Shown here one piece after another: positions 1 through 15,499 of a stretch of 64,000 nt of DNA (the stretch's first letter is position 1; each line of letters begins with the position of its first letter). The translations under genes were made by a program, and so were the position numbers. Under the pieces are notes generated by a model, which saw only the letters and a program-made list of their open reading frames with translations, was not told where the DNA came from and searched no databases. This DNA is from Symsagittifera roscoffensis (taxonomy: Eukaryota; Xenacoelomorpha; Acoela; Convolutidae): assembly GCF_963678635.1 (NCBI RefSeq), contig NC_087062.1, positions 18,093,789 through 18,157,788 on the forward strand, read 5' to 3'.

Positions 1-1099
1 TTTGCTGGAGTTTGTTCAGCTTTGTGATGTTTAAAATGCACCACCGTTTGATAAGTGATACAAACTGCCTCAATTGATTGATTGCTTTTTAGGTGATTTT
101 TTGTTTGCATTGCAGTCTAGTTCGACGAAGTGATGCTCCAAGTTGCTCATAATTATGAATCCTGATCAGTTGTCTTGATTTGTTCAGTTTTTGATGTTTG
201 AAATGCACCACCGTTTGATAAGTAATGCAAACAACTTCATCGGATTGATTACTTTCTGGCTGTTATTTTATTCGCCTTTCTGTCTAATTCGGAGATATGA
301 TCCTCCATGTCGCTCATTATTATATTGAGTAATTAAATGGGTTGGCTGTTACTCCTTTTGAATGGGCTTGATTTGTTCAGCTTTGTGATGTTTAAAATGC
401 ACCACCGTTTGATTAGTGATACAAACTACCTCAACTGATTGATTGCTTTTTAGGTGATTTTTTGTTTGCATTGCAGTCTAGTTCGACGAAGTGATCCTCC
501 ATGTTGCTCATTATTCTAATGAGTAATGAAGTGGGTTAGTTTTTACTCCTGATCAATTGTCTTGATTTGTTCAGTTTTGTGATGTTTAAAGTGCACCACC
601 GTTTGATAAATGATACAAACAACTTCAACTGATTGATTACTTTCTGGTTGTTTTTATATTCGACTTGCTGTCTTATTCGGAGATGTGATCCTCCACGTTG
701 CTCATAATTATAATGAGTTTTGTAGTAGGCTATCATTTACTCCGAATGAATTTGCTGGAGTTTGTTCAGCTTTGTGATGATTAAAATGCACCACCGTTTG
801 ATTAGTGATACAAACTACCTCAACTGATTGATTGCTTTTTAGGTGATTTTTTGTTTGCATTGCAGTCTAGTTCGACGAAGTGATCCTCCATGTTGCTCAT
901 TATTCTAATGAGTAATGAACTGGGTTAGTTTTTACTCCTGATCAATTGTCTTGATTTGTTCAGTTTTGTGATGTTTAAAGTGCACCACCGTTTGATAAAT
1001 GATACAAACAACTTCAACTGATTGATTACTTTCTGGTTGTTTTTATGTTAGACTTGCTGTCTTATTCGGAGATGTGATCCTCCACGTTGCTCATAATTA

Positions 1100-4000
1100 T
1101 AATGAGTTTTGTAGTAGGCTATCATTTACTCCGAATGAATTTGCTGGAGTTTGTTCAGCTTTGTGATGTTTAAAATGCACCACCGTTTGATTAGTGATAC
1201 AAACTACCTCAACTGATTGATTGCTTTTTAGGTGATTTTTTGTTTGCATTGCAGTCTAGTTCGACGAAGTGATCCTCCATGTTGCTCATTATTCTAATGA
1301 GTAAAGAAATGGTTTAGTTTTTACTCCTGATCAATTGTCTTGATTTGTTCAGTTTTGTGATGTTTAAAGTGCACCACCGTTTGATAAATGATACAAACAA
1401 CTTCAACTGATTGATTACTTTCTGGTTGTTTTTATATTCGACTTGCTGTCTCATTCGGAGATCCTCCACGTTGCTCATAATTATAATGAGTTTTGTAGTA
1501 GGCTATCATTTACTCCGAAAGAATTTGCTGGAGTTTGTTCAGCTTTGTGATGTTTAAAATGCACCACCGTTTGATAAGTGATACAAACTACCTCAATTGA
1601 TTGATTGCATTTTAGGTGATTTTTTGTTTGCATTGCTCATTATTCTAGTGAGTAATGAAGTGGGTTAGTTTTTACTCCCGATCAATTGTCTTGATTTGTT
1701 CAGTTTTGTGATGTTCAAAATGCACCACCGTTTGATTAGTGATACAAACTACCTCAACTGATTGATTGCTTTTTAGGTGATTTTTTGTTTGCATTGCAGT
1801 CTAGTTCGACGAAGTGATCCTCCATGTTGCTCATTATTGTAATGAGTAATGAAGTGGGTTAGTTTTTACTCCTGATCAATTGTCTTGATTTGTTCAGTTT
1901 TGTGATGTTTAAAGTGCACCACCGTTTGATAAATGATACAAACAACTTCAACTGATTGATTACTTTCTGGTTGTTTTTATATTCGACTTGCTGTCTTATT
2001 CGGAGATGTGATCCTCCACGTTGCTCATAATTATAATGAGTTTTGTAGTAGGCTATCATTTACTCCGAATGAATTTGCTGGAGTTTGTTCAGCTTTGTGA
2101 TGTTTAAAATGCACCACCGTTTGATTAGTGATACAAACTACCTCAACTGATTGATTGCTTTTTAGGTGATTTTTTGTTTGCATTGCAGTCTAGTTCGACG
2201 AAGTGATCCTCCATGTTGCTGATTATTCTAATGAGTAAAGCAGTGGGTTAGTTTTTACTCCTGATCAATTGTCTTGATTTGTTCAGTTTTGTGATGTTTA
2301 AAGTGCACCACCGTTTGATAAATGATACAAACAACTTCAACTGATTGATTACTTTCTGGTTGTTTTTATATTCGACTTGCTGTCTTATTCGGAGATGTGA
2401 TCCTCCACGTTGCTCATAATTATAATGAGTTTTGTAGTAGGCTATCATTTACTCCAAATGAATTTGCTGGAGTTTGTTCAGCTTTGTGATGTTTAAAATG
2501 CACCACCGTTTGATTAGTGATACAAACTACCTCAACTGATTGATTGCTTTTTAGGTGATTTTTTGTTTGCATTGCAGTCTAGTTCGACGAAGTGATCCTC
2601 CATGTTGCTCATTATTCTAATGAGTAAAGAAGTGGGTTAGTTTTTACTCCTGATCAATTGTCTTGATTTGTTCAGTTTTGTGATGTTTAAAGTGCACCAC
2701 CGTTTGATAAATGATACAAACAACTTCAACTGATTGATTACTTTCTGGTTGTTTTTATATTCGACTTGCTGTCTCATTCGGAGATGTGATCCTCCACGTT
2801 GCTCATAATTATAATGATTTTGTAGTAGGCTATCATTTACTCCGAATAAATTTGCTGGAGTTTGTTCAGCTTTGTGATGTTTAAAATGCACCACCGTTTG
2901 ATAAGTGATACAAACTACCTCAATTGATTGATTGCATTTTAGGTGATTTTTTGTTTGCATTGCAGTCTAGTTCGACGAAGTGATGCTCCAAGTTGCTCAT
3001 AGTTATGACTCCTCATCAATTGTCTTGATTTGTTCAGTTTTTGATGTTTGAAATGCACCACCGTTTGATAAGTAATGCAAACAACTTCATCGGATTGATT
3101 ACTTTCTGGTTGTTATTTTCTTCGCCTTTTTGTCTAATTCGGAGATGTGATCCTCCATGTCGCTCATTATTATATTGAGTAATGAAATGGGTTGGCTGTT
3201 ACTCCTTTTGAATGGGCTTGATTTGTTCAGCTTTGTGATGTTTAAAATGCACCACCGTTTGATTAGTGATACAAACAAACTACTTCAACTGATTGATTGC
3301 TTAGGTGATTTTTTGTTTGCATTGCAGTCTAGTTCGACGAAGTGATCCTCCATGTTGCTCATTATTCTAATGAATAATGAAGTGGGTTAGTTTTTACTCC
3401 TGATCAATTGTCTTGATTTGTTCAGTTTTGTGATGTTTAAAATGCACCACCGTTTGATAAATGATACAAACAACTTCAACTGATTGATTACTTTCTGGTT
3501 GTTTTCATATTCGACTTGCTGTCTTATTCGGAGATGTGATCCTCCACGTTGCTCATAATTATAATGAGTTTTGTAGTAGGCTATCATTTACTCCGAATGA
3601 ATTTGCTGGAGTTTGTTCAGCTTTGTGATGTTTAAAATGCACCACCGTTTGATTAGTGATACAAACTACCTCAACTGATTGATTGCTTTTTAGGTGATTT
3701 TTTGTTTGCATTGCAGTCTAGTTCGACGAAGTGATCCTCCATGTTGCTCATTATTCTAATGAGTAAAGAAATGGTTTAGTTTTTACTCCTGATCAATTGT
3801 CTTGATTTGTTCAGTTTTGTGATGTTTAAAGTGCACCACCGTTTGATAAATGATACAAACAACTTCAACTGATTGATTACTTTCTGGTTGTTTTTATATT
3901 CGACTTGCTGTCTCATTCGGAGATCCTCCACGTTGCTCATAATTATAATGAGTTTTGTAGTAGGCTATCATTTACTCCGAAAGAATTTGCTGGAGTTTGT

Positions 4001-6030
4001 TCAGCTTTGTGATGTTTAAAATGCACCACCGTTTGATAAGTGATACAAACTACCTCAATTGATTGATTGCATTTTAGGTGATTTTTTGTTTGCATTGCTC
4101 ATTATTCTAGTGAGTAATGAAGTGGGTTAGTTTTTACTCCTGATCAATTGTCTTGATTTGTTCAGTTTTGTGATGTTCAAAATGCACCACCGTTTGATTA
4201 GTGATACAAACTACCTCAACTGATTGATTGCTTTTTAGGTGATTTTTTGTTTGCATTGCAGTCTAGTTCGACGAAGTGATCCTCCATGTTGCTCATTATT
4301 GTAATGAGTAATGAAGTGGGTTAGTTTTTACTCCTGATCAATTGTCTTGATTTGTTCAGTTTTGTGATGTTTAAAGTGCACCGCCGTTTGATAAATGATA
4401 CAAACAACTTCAACTGATTGATTACTTTCTGGTTGTTTTTATATTCGACTTGCTGTCTTATTCGGAGATGTGATCCTCCACGTTGCTCATAATTATAATG
4501 AGTTTTGTAGTAGGCTATCATTTACTCCGAATGAATTTGCTGGAGTTTGTTCAGCTTTGTGATGTTTAAAATGCACCACCGTTTGATTAGTGATACAAAC
4601 TACCTCAACTGATTGATTGCTTTTTAGGTGATTTTTTGTTTGCATTGCAGTCTAGTTCGACGAAGTGATCCTCCATGTTGCTGATTATTCTAATGAGTAA
4701 AGCAGTGGGTTAGTTTTTACTCCTGATCAATTGTCTTGATTTGTTCAGTTTTGTGATGTTTAAAGTGCACCACCGTTTGATAAATGATACAAACAACTTC
4801 AACTGATTGATTACTTTCTGGTTGTTTTTATATTCGACTTGCTGTCTTATTCGGAGATGTGATCCTCCACGTTGCTCATAATTATAATGAGTTTTGTAGT
4901 AGGCTATCATTTACTCCGAATGAATTTGCTGGAGTTTGTTCAGCTTTGTGATGTTTAAAATGCACCACCGTTTGATTAGTGATACAAACTACCTCAACTG
5001 ATTGATTGCTTTTTAGGTGATTTTTTGTTTGCATTGCAGTCTAGTTCGACGAAGTGATCCTCCATGTTGCTCATTATTCTAATGAGTAAAGAAGTGGGTT
5101 AGTTTTTACTCCTGATCAATTGTCTTGATTTGTTCAGTTTTGTGATGTTTAAAGTGCACCACCGTTTGATAAATGATACAAACAACTTCAACTGATTGAT
5201 TACTTTCTGGTTGTTTTTATATTCGACTTGCTGTCTCATTCGGAGATGTGATCCTCCACGTTGCTCATAATTATAATGATTTTGTAGTAGGCTATCATTT
5301 ACTCCGAATAAATTTGCTGGAGTTTGTTCAGCTTTGTGATGTTTAAAATGCACCACCGTTTGATAAGTGATACAAACTACCTCAATTGATTGATTGCATT
5401 TTAGGTGATTTTTTGTTTGCATTGCAGTCTAGTTCGACGAAGTGATGCTCCAAGTTGCTCATAGTTATGACTCCTCATCAATTGTCTTGATTTGTTCAGT
5501 TTTTGATGTTTGAAATGCACCACCGTTTGATAAGTAATGCAAACAACTTCATCGGATTGATTACTTTCTGGTTGTTATTTTCTTCGCCTTTTTGTCTAAT
5601 TCGGAGATGTGATCCTCCATGTCGCTCATTATTATATTGAGTAATGAAATGGGTTGGCTGTTACTCCTTTTGAATGGGCTTGATTTGTTCAGCTTTGTGA
5701 TGTTTAAAATGCACCACCGTTTGATTAGTGATACAAACAAACTACTTCAACTGATTGATTGCTTAGGTGATTTTTTGTTTGCATTGCAGTCTAGTTCGAC
5801 GAAGTGATCCTCCATGTTGCTCATTATTCTAATGAATAATGAAGTGGGTTAGTTTTTACTCCTGATCAATTGTCTTGATTTGTTCAGTTTTGTGATGTTT
5901 AAAATGCACCACCGTTTGATAAATGATACAAACAACTTCAACTGATTGATTACTTTCTGGTTGTTTTCATATTCGACTTGCTGTCTTATTCGGAGATGTG
6001 ATCCTCCACGTTGCTCATAATTATAATGAG
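1100..6030. repeat. Higher-order repeat, two tandem copies of 2,462 bp
   Basis: Landmarks at about 1,859, 2,248, 2,637, 3,157 and 3,387 recur at exactly +2,462 bp (4,321, 4,710, 5,099, 5,619, 5,849), including shared private changes such as the shortened TTTGCATTGCTCATTATTC monomer near 1,630 and 4,092. The two copies differ at only a few bases, so the duplication is recent. The outer boundaries are approximate, because the repeat sits inside the same satellite. Confidence 0.85.
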
Positions 6031-8100
6031 TTTTGTAGTAGGCTATCATTTACTCCGAATGAATTTGCTGGAGTTTGTTCAGCTTTGTGATGTTTAAAAT
6101 GCACCACCGTTTGATTAGTGATACAAACTACCTCAACTGATTGATTGCTTTTTAGGTGATTTTTTGTTTGCATTGCAGTCTAGTTCGACGAAGTGATCCT
6201 CCATGTTGCTGATTATTCTAATGAGTAAAGAAGTGGGTTAGTTTTTACTCCTGATCAATTGTCTTGATTTGTTCAGTTTTGTGATGTTTAAAGTGCACCA
6301 CCGTTTGATAAATGATACAAACAACTTCAACTGATTGATTACTTTCTGGTTGTTTTTATATTCGACTTGCTGTCTCATTCGGAGATGTGATCCTCCACGT
6401 TGCTCATAATTATAATGAATTTTGTAGTAGGCTATCATTTACTCCGAATGAATTTGCTGGAGTTTGTTCAGCTTTGTGATGTTTAAAATGCACCACCGTT
6501 TGATAAGTGATACAAACTACCTCAATTGATTGATTGCATTTTAGGTGATTTTTTGTTTGCATTGCAGTCTAGTTCGACGAAGTGATGCTCCAAGTTGCTC
6601 ATAGTTATGACTCCTCATCAATTGTCTTGATTTGTTCAGTTTTTGATGTTTGAAATGCACCACCGTTTGATAAGTAATGCAAACAACTTCATCGGATTGA
6701 TTACTTTCTGGTTGTTATTTTCTTCGCCTTTCTGTCTAATTCGGAGATGTGATCCTCCATGTCGCTCATGATTATATTGAGTAATGAAATGGGTTGGCTG
6801 TTACTCCTTTTGAATGGGCTTGATTTGTTCAGCTTTGTGATGTTCAAAATGCACCACCGTTTGATTAGTGATACAAACAAACTACCTCAACTGATTGATT
6901 GCTTAGGTGATTTTTTGTTTGCATTGCAGTCTAGTTCGACGAAGTGATCCTCCATGTTGCTCATTATTCTAATGAATAATGAAGTGGGTTAGTTTTTACT
7001 CCTGATCAATTGTCTTGATTTGTTCAGTTTTGTGATGTTTAAAATGCACCACCGTTTGATAAATGATACAAACAACTTCAACTGATTGATTACTTTCTGG
7101 TTGTTTTCATATTCGACTTGCTGTCTTATTCGGAGATGTGATCCTCCACGTTGCTCATAATTATAATGAGTTTTGTAGTAGGCTATCATTTACTCCGAAT
7201 GAATTTGCTGGAGTTTGTTCAGCTTTGTGATGTTTAAAATGCACCACCGTTTGATTAGTGATACAAACTACCTCAACTGATTGATTGCTTTTTAGGTGAT
7301 TTTTTGTTTGCATTGCAGTCTAGTTCGACGAAGTGATCCTCCATGTTGCTGATTATTCTAATGAGTAAAGAAGTGGGTTAGTTTTTACTCCTGATCAATT
7401 GTCTTGATTTGTTCAGTTTTGTGATGTTTAAAGTGCACCACCGTTTGATAAATGATACAAACAACTTCAACTGATTGATTACTTTCTGGTTGTTTTTATA
7501 TTCGACTTGCTGTCTCATTCGGAGATGTGATCCTCCACGTTGCTCATAATTATAATGAGTTTTGTAGTAGGCTATCATTTACTCCGAATGAATTTGCTGG
7601 AGTTTGTTCAGCTTTGTGATGTTTAAAATGCACCACCGTTTGATAAGTGATACAAACTACCTCAATTGATTGATTGCATTTTAGGTGATTTTTTGTTTGC
7701 ATTGCAGTCTAGTTCGACGAAGTGATGCTCCAAGTTGCTCATAGTTATGACTCCTCATCAATTGTCTTGATTTGTTCAGTTTTTGATGTTTGAAATGCAC
7801 CACCGTTTGATAAGTAATGCAAACAACTTCATCGGATTGATTACTTTCTGGTTGTTATTTTCTTCGCCTTTCTGTCTAATTCGGAGATGTGATCCTCCAT
7901 GTCGCTCATGATTATATTGAGTAATGAAATGGGTTGGCTGTTACTCCTTTTGAATGGGCTTGATTTGTTCAGCTTTGTGATGTTTAAAATGCACCACCGT
8001 TTGATTAGTGATACAAACAAACTACCTCAACTGATTGATTGCTTTTTAGGTGATTTTTTGTTTGCATTGCAGTCTAGTTCGACGAAGTGATCCTCCATGT
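5100..8100. repeat. Higher-order repeat with 1,140 bp offset
   Basis: Landmarks at 5,099, 5,619, 5,849, 6,238 and 6,759 recur 1,139-1,140 bp later (6,238, 6,759, 6,989, 7,378, 7,899). The block is about six monomers, some shortened. It overlaps the right end of the 2,462 bp repeat, so at least two duplication events of different length hit the same DNA. Confidence 0.8.
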
Positions 8101-11100
8101 TGCTCATTATTCTAATGAGTAATGAAGTGGGTTAGTTTTTACTCCTGATCAATTGTCTTGATTTGTTCAGTTTTGTGATGTTTAAAGTGCACCACCGTTT
8201 GATAAATGATACAAACAACTTCAACTGATTGATTACTTTCTGGTTGTTTTTATATTCGACTTGCTGTCTCATTCGGAGATGTGATCCTCCACGTTGCTCA
8301 TAGTTTTAATGAGTTTTGTAGTAGGCTGTCATTTACTCCGAATGAATTTGCTGGAGTTTGTTCAGCTTTGTGATCTTTAAAATGCACCACCGTTTGATAA
8401 GTGATACAAACTACCTCAATTGATTGATTACTTTTTAGGTGATTTTTTGTTTGCATTGCAGTCTAGTTCGACGAAGTGATGCCCCAAGTTGCTCATAATT
8501 ATGACTCCTGATCAATTGTCTTGATTTGTTCAGTTTTTGATGTTTGAAACGCACCACCGTTTGATTGCAAACAACTTCATCGGATTGATTGCTTTCTGGT
8601 TGTTATTTTATTCGCCTTTCTGTCTAATTCGGAGATGTGATCCTCCATGTCGCTCATTTTTATATTGAGTAATGAAATGGGTTGGCTGTTACTCCTTTTG
8701 AATGGGCTTGATTTGTTCAGCTTTGTGATGTTTAAAATTCACCACCGTTTGATTAGTGATATAAACTACCTCAACTGATTGATTGCTTTTTAGGTGATTT
8801 TTTGTGTGCATTGCAGTCTAGTTCGACGAAGTGATCCTCCATGTTGCTCATTATTCTAATGAGTAATGAAGTGGGTTAGTTTTTACTCCTGATCAATTGT
8901 CTTGATTTGTTCAGCTTTGTGATGTTTAAAGTGCACCACCGTTTGATAAATGATACAAACAACTTCAGCTGATTGATTACGTTCTGGTTGTTTTTATATT
9001 CGACTTGCTGTCTCATTCGGAGATGTGATCCTCCACATTGCTCATAATTATAATGAGTTTTGTAGTAGGCTGTCATTTACTCCGAATGAATTTGCTGGAT
9101 TTTGTTCAGCTTTGTGATGTTTAAAATGCACCACCGTTTGATAAGTGATACAAACTACCTCAATTGATTGATTTGCTTTTTAGGTGATTTTTTGTTTGCA
9201 TTGCAGTCTAGTTCGACGAATTGATGCTCCAAGTTGCTCATAATTATGACTCCTGATCAATTGTCTTGATTTGTTCAGTTTTTGATGTTTGAAACGCACC
9301 ACCGTTTGATTGCAAACAACTTCATCGGATTGATTGCTTTCTGATTGTTATTTTATTCGCCTTTCTGTCTAATTCGGAGATGTGATCCTCCATGTCGCTC
9401 ATTATTATATTGAGTAATGAAATGGGTTGGCTGTTACTCCTTTTGAATGGGCTTGATTTGTTCAGCTTTGTGATGTTTAAAATGCACCACCGTTTGATTA
9501 GTGATATAAACTACCTCAACTGATTAATTGCTTTTTAGGTGATTTTTTGTGTGCATTGCAGTCTAGTTCGACGAAGTGATCCTCCATGTTGCTCATAATT
9601 CTAATGAGTAATGAAGTGGGTTAGTTTTTACTCCTGATCATTTGTCTTGATTTGTTCAGCTTTGTGATGTTTAAAGTGCACCACCGTTTGATAAATGATA
9701 CAAACAACTTCAACTGATTGATTACGTTCTGGTTGTTTTTATATTCGACTTGCTGTCTCATTCGGAGATGTGATCCTCCACATTGCTTATAATTATAATG
9801 AGTTTTGTAGTAGGCTGTCATTTACTCCGAATAAATTTGCTGGATTTTGTTCAGCTTTGTGATGTTTAAAATGCACCACCGTTTGATAAGTGATACAAAC
9901 TACCTCAATTGATTGATTTGCTTTTTAGGTGATTTTTTGTTTGCATTGCAGTCTAGTTCGACGAAGTGATGCTCCAAGTTGCTCATAATTATGACTCCTG
10001 ATCAATTGTCTTGATTTGTTCCTGTTTTCGATGTTTGAAATGCACCACCGTTTGATAAGTAATGCAAACAACTTCATCGGATTGATTACTTTCTGGTTGT
10101 TATTTTATTCGCCTTACTGTCTAATTCGGAGATGTGATCCTCCATGTCGCTCATTATTATATTGAGTAATGAAATGGGTTGGCTGTTACTCCTGTTGAAT
10201 GGGCTTGATTTGTTCAGCTTTGTGATGTTTAAAGTGCACCACCGTTTGATAAATGATACAAACAACTTCAACTGATTGATTACTTTCTGGTTGTTTTTAT
10301 ATTCGACTTGCTGTCTCATTCCGAGATGTGATCCTCCACGTTGCTCATAATTATAATGAGTTTTGTAGTAGGCTGTCATTTACTCCGAATAAATTTGCTG
10401 GATTTTGTTCAGCTTTGTGATGTTTAAAATGCACCACCGTTTGATAAGTGATACAAACTACCTCAATTGATTGATTTGCTTTTTAGGTGATTTTTTGTTT
10501 GCATTGCAGTCTAGTTCGACGAAGTGATGCTCCAAGTTGCTCATAATTATGACTCCTGATCAATTGTCTTGATTTGTTCATGTTTTCGATGTTTGAAATG
10601 CACCACCGTTTGATAAGTAATGCAAACAACTTCATCGGATTGATTACTTTCTGGTTGTTATTTTCTTCGCCTTTCTGTCTAATTCGGAGATGTGATCCTC
10701 CATGTCGCTCATTATTATATTGAGTAATGAAATGGGTTGGCTGTTACTCCTTTTGAATGGGCTTGATTTGTTCAGCTTTGTGATGTTTAAAATGCACCAC
10801 CGTTTGATTAGTGATACAAACAAACTACCTCAACTGATTGATTGCTTTTTAGGTGATTTTTTGTTTGCATTGCAGTCTAGTTCGACGAAGTGATCCTCCA
10901 TGTTGCTCATTATTCTAATGAGTAATGAAGTGGGTTAGTTTTTACTCCTGATCAATTGTCTTGATTTGTTCAGTTTTGTGATGTTTAAAGTGCACCACCG
11001 TTTGATAAATGATACAAACAACTTCAACTGATTGATTACTTTCTGGTTGTTTTTATATTCGACTTGCTGTCTCATTCGGAGATGTGATCCTCCACGTTGC

Positions 11101-12520
11101 TCATAGTTTTAATGAGTTTTGTAGTAGGCTGTCATTTACTCCGAATGAATTTGCTGGAGTTTGTTCAGCTTTGTGATCTTTAAAATGCACCACCGTTTGA
11201 TAAGTGATACAAACTACCTCAATTGATTGATTACTTTTAAGGTGATTTTTTGTTTGCATTGCAGTCTAGTTCGACGAAGTGATGCCCCAAGTTGCTCATA
11301 ATTATGACTCCTGATCAATTGTCTTGATTTGTTCAGTTTTTGATGTTTGAAACGCACCACCGTTTGATTGCAAACAACTTCATCGGATTGATTGCTTTCT
11401 GGTTGTTATTTTATTCGCCTTTCTGTCTAATTCGGAGATGTGATCCTCCATGTCGCTCATTTTTATATTGAGTAATGAAATGGGTTGGCTGTTACTCCTT
11501 TTGAATGGGCTTGATTTGTTCAGCTTTGTGATGTTTAAAATGCACCACCGTTTGATTAGTGATATAAACTACCTCAACTGATTGATTGCTTTTTAGGTGA
11601 TTTTTTGTGTGCATTGCAGTCTAGTTCGACGAAGTGATCCTCCATGTTGCTCATTATTCTAATGAGTAATGAAGTGGGTTAGTTTTTACTCCTGATCAAT
11701 TGTCTTGATTTGTTCAGCTTTGTGATGTTTAAAGTGCACCACCGTTTGATAAATGATACAAACAACTTCAGCTGATTGATTACGTTCTGGTTGTTTTTAT
11801 ATTCGACTTGCTGTCTCATTCGGAGATGTGATCCTCCACATTGCTCATAATTATAATGAGTTTTGTAGTAGGCTGTCATTTACTCCGAATGAATTTGCTG
11901 GATTTTGTTCAGCTTTGTGATGTTTAAAATGCACCACCGTTTGATAAGTGATACAAACTACCTCAATTGATTGATTTGCTTTTTAGGTGATTTTTTGTTT
12001 GCATTGCAGTCTAGTTCGACGAATTGATGCTCCAAGTTGCTCATAATTATGACTCCTGATCAATTGTCTTGATTTGTTCAGTTTTTGATGTTTGAAACGC
12101 ACCACCGTTTGATTGCAAACAACTTCATCGGATTGATTGCTTTCTGATTGTTATTTTATTCGCCTTTCTGTCTAATTCGGAGATGTGATCCTCCATGTCG
12201 CTCATTATTATATTGAGTAATGAAATGGGTTGGCTGTTACTCCTTTTGAATGGGCTTGATTTGTTCAGCTTTGTGATGTTTAAAATGCACCACCGTTTGA
12301 TTAGTGATATAAACTACCTCAACTGATTAATTGCTTTTTAGGTGATTTTTTGTGTGCATTGCAGTCTAGTTCGACGAAGTGATCCTCCATGTTGCTCATA
12401 ATTCTAATGAGTAATGAAGTGGGTTAGTTTTTACTCCTGATCATTTGTCTTGATTTGTTCAGCTTTGTGATGTTTAAAGTGCACCACCGTTTGATAAATG
12501 ATACAAACAACTTCAACTGT
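7700..12520. repeat. Higher-order repeat, two copies of 2,803 bp with an internal 745 bp offset
   Basis: Segments beginning near 7,899 and 8,876 recur at +2,803 bp (10,702 and 11,679), with shared variants such as GAAACGCACCACCG and ATTCACCACCG/ATGCACCACCG neighbours. Inside the block a 745 bp offset links 8,876 to 9,621. Boundaries are approximate. Confidence 0.8.
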
Positions 12521-15340
12521 GATTACTTTCTATTGTTTTTATATTCGACTTGTTTTTATATTCGACTTGCTGTCTCATTCGGAGATGTGATCCTCCACGT
12601 TGCTCATAATTCTAATGAGTTTTGTAGTAGGCTGTCATTTACTCCGAATGAATTTGCTGGATTTTGTTCAACTTTATGATGTTTAAAATGCATCACCGTT
12701 TGATAAGTGATACAAACTACCTCAATTGATTGATTTGCTTTTTAGATGATTTTTTGTTTGCATTGCAGTCTAGTTCGACGAAGTGAAGCTCCAAGTTGCT
12801 CATAATTATGACTCCTGATCAATTGTCTTGATTTGTTCAGGTTTTTGATGTTTGAAATGCACCACCGTTTGATAAGTAATGCAAACAACTTCATCGGATT
12901 GATTACTTTCTGGTTGTTATTTTATTCGCCTTTCTGTCTCATTCGGAGATGTGATCCTCCACGTTGCTCATAATTATAATGAGTTTTGTAGTAGGCTGTC
13001 ATTTACTCCGAATGAATTTGCTGGATTTTGTTCAGCTTTGTGATGTTTAAAATGCACCACCGTTTGATAAGTGATACAAACTACCTCAATTGATTGATTG
13101 CTTTTTAGGTGATTTTTTGTTTGCATTACAGTCTAGCTCGACGAAGTGATCCTCCATGTCGCTCATTTTTTTATTGAGTAAAGAAATGTGTTGGCTGTTA
13201 CTCCTTTTCAATGGGCTTGATTTGTTCAGGTTTGTGATGTTTAAAATGCACCACCGTTTGATTAGTGATACAAACTACCTCAATTGATTGACTCCGTTTT
13301 GGGTTTTCTTTTTTTGTTATAGCCATCTAGTTCGAAGAAGCAATGCTGCACGTTGCTCTTAATTATAATGAATAATGAAGTGGGTTGTTTTTTTTCTACT
13401 CCTGATCAATTCTCTTGTTTTGTTCAGTTTTGTGATGTTTAAAATGCACCACTATTTGAAAAGTGATAACAAACAACCTAATCGGATTGATTGCTTTCTG
13501 GTGTTGATTTTGTTCGCGTTGCAGTCTAGTTCGAGGATTGATCCTCCATGTCGCTCATTGTTATATTGAGTAAAGAAATGGGTTTGCTGTTACTTCTTTT
13601 GAATGGGCTTGATTTGTTCAGGTTTGTGAAGTTTAAAGTGCACCACCGTTTGATTAGTGATACAAACTACCTCAATTGATTGATTTGCTTTTTAGGTGAT
13701 TTTTTGTTTGCATTGCAGTCTAGTTCGACGAATTGATGCTCCAAGTTGCTCATAATTATGACTCCTGATCAATTGTCTTGATTTGTTCAGTTTTTGATGT
13801 TTGAAACGCACCACCGTTTGATTGCAAACAACTTCATCGGATTGATTGCTTTCTGATTGTTATTTTATTCGCCTTTCTGTCTAATTCGGAGATGTGATCC
13901 TCCATGTCGCTCATTATTATATTGAGTAATGAAATGGGTTGGCTGTTACTCCTTTTGAATGGGCTTGATTTGTTCAGCTTTGTGATGTTTAAAATGCACC
14001 ACCGTTTGATTAGTGATATAAACTACCTCAACTGATTAATTGCTTTTTAGGTGATTTTTTGTGTGCATTGCAGTCTAGTTCGACGAAGTGATCCTCCATG
14101 TTGCTCATAATTCTAATGAGTAATGAAGTGGGTTAGTTTTTACTCCTGATCATTTGTCTTGATTTGTTCAGCTTTGTGATGTTTAAAGTGCACCACCGTT
14201 TGATAAATGATACAAACAACTTCAACTGTGATTACTTTCTATTGTTTTTATATTCGACTTGTTTTTATATTCGACTTGCTGTCTCATTCGGAGATGTGAT
14301 CCTCCACGTTGCTCATAATTCTAATGAGTTTTGTAGTAGGCTGTCATTTACTCCGAATGAATTTGCTGGATTTTGTTCAACTTTATGATGTTTAAAATGC
14401 ATCACCGTTTGATAAGTGATACAAACTACCTCAATTGATTGATTTGCTTTTTAGATGATTTTTTGTTTGCATTGCAGTCTAGTTCGACGAAGTGAAGCTC
14501 CAAGTTGCTCATAATTATGACTCCTGATCAATTGTCTTGATTTGTTCAGGTTTTTGATGTTTGAAATGCACCACCGTTTGATAAGTAATGCAAACAACTT
14601 CATCGGATTGATTACTTTCTGGTTGTTATTTTATTCGCCTTTCTGTCTCATTCGGAGATGTGATCCTCCACGTTGCTCATAATTATAATGAGTTTTGTAG
14701 TAGGCTGTCATTTACTCCGAATGAATTTGCTGGATTTTGTTCAGCTTTGTGATGTTTAAAATGCACCACCGTTTGATAAGTGATACAAACTACCTCAATT
14801 GATTGATTGCTTTTTAGGTGATTTTTTGTTTGCATTACAGTCTAGCTCGACGAAGTGATCCTCCATGTCGCTCATTTTTTTATTGAGTAAAGAAATGTGT
14901 TGGCTGTTACTCCTTTTCAATGGGCTTGATTTGTTCAGGTTTGTGATGTTTAAAATGCACCACCGTTTGATTAGTGATACAAACTACCTCAATTGATTGA
15001 CTCCGTTTTGGGTTTTCTTTTTTTGTTATAGCCATCTAGTTCGAAGAAGCAATGCTGCACGTTGCTCATAATTATAATGAATAATGAAGTGGGTTGTTTT
15101 TTTTCTACTCCTGATCAATTCTCTTGTTTTGTTCAGTTTTGTGATGTTTAAAATGCACCACTATTTGAAAAGTGATAACAAACAACCTAATCGGATTGAT
15201 TGCTTTCTGGTGTTGATTTTGTTCGCGTTGCAGTCTAGTTCGAGGATTGATCCTCCATGTCGCTCATTGTTATATTGAGTAAAGAAATGGGTTTGCTGTT
15301 ACTTCTTTTGAATGGGCTTGATTTGTTCAGGTTTGTGAAG
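11900..15340. repeat. Higher-order repeat, two copies of 1,709 bp
   Basis: Landmarks at 12,455 and 13,375 recur at 14,164 and 15,084, an offset of 1,709 bp. Both copies share an odd internal duplication of TTTTTATATTCGACTTG near 12,537 and 14,246 and the variant monomer with the CTCCGTTTTGGGTTTTC segment. Confidence 0.8.
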
Positions 15341-15499
15341 TTTAAAATGCACCACCGTTTGATTAGTGATACAAACTACCTCAATTGATTGACTCCGTTT
15401 TGGGTTTTCTTTTTTTGTTATAGCCGTCTAGTTCGAAGAAGCAATGCTGCACGTTGCTCATAATTATAATGAATAATGAAGTAGGTTGTTTTTTTTCTA

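Noticed and set aside
536-12679. Recurrent 62-107 codon frames in the satellite on both strands
   Set aside because: They recur because the repeat unit recurs, have no start context or known similarity, and break in diverged monomers. Treated as non-coding.
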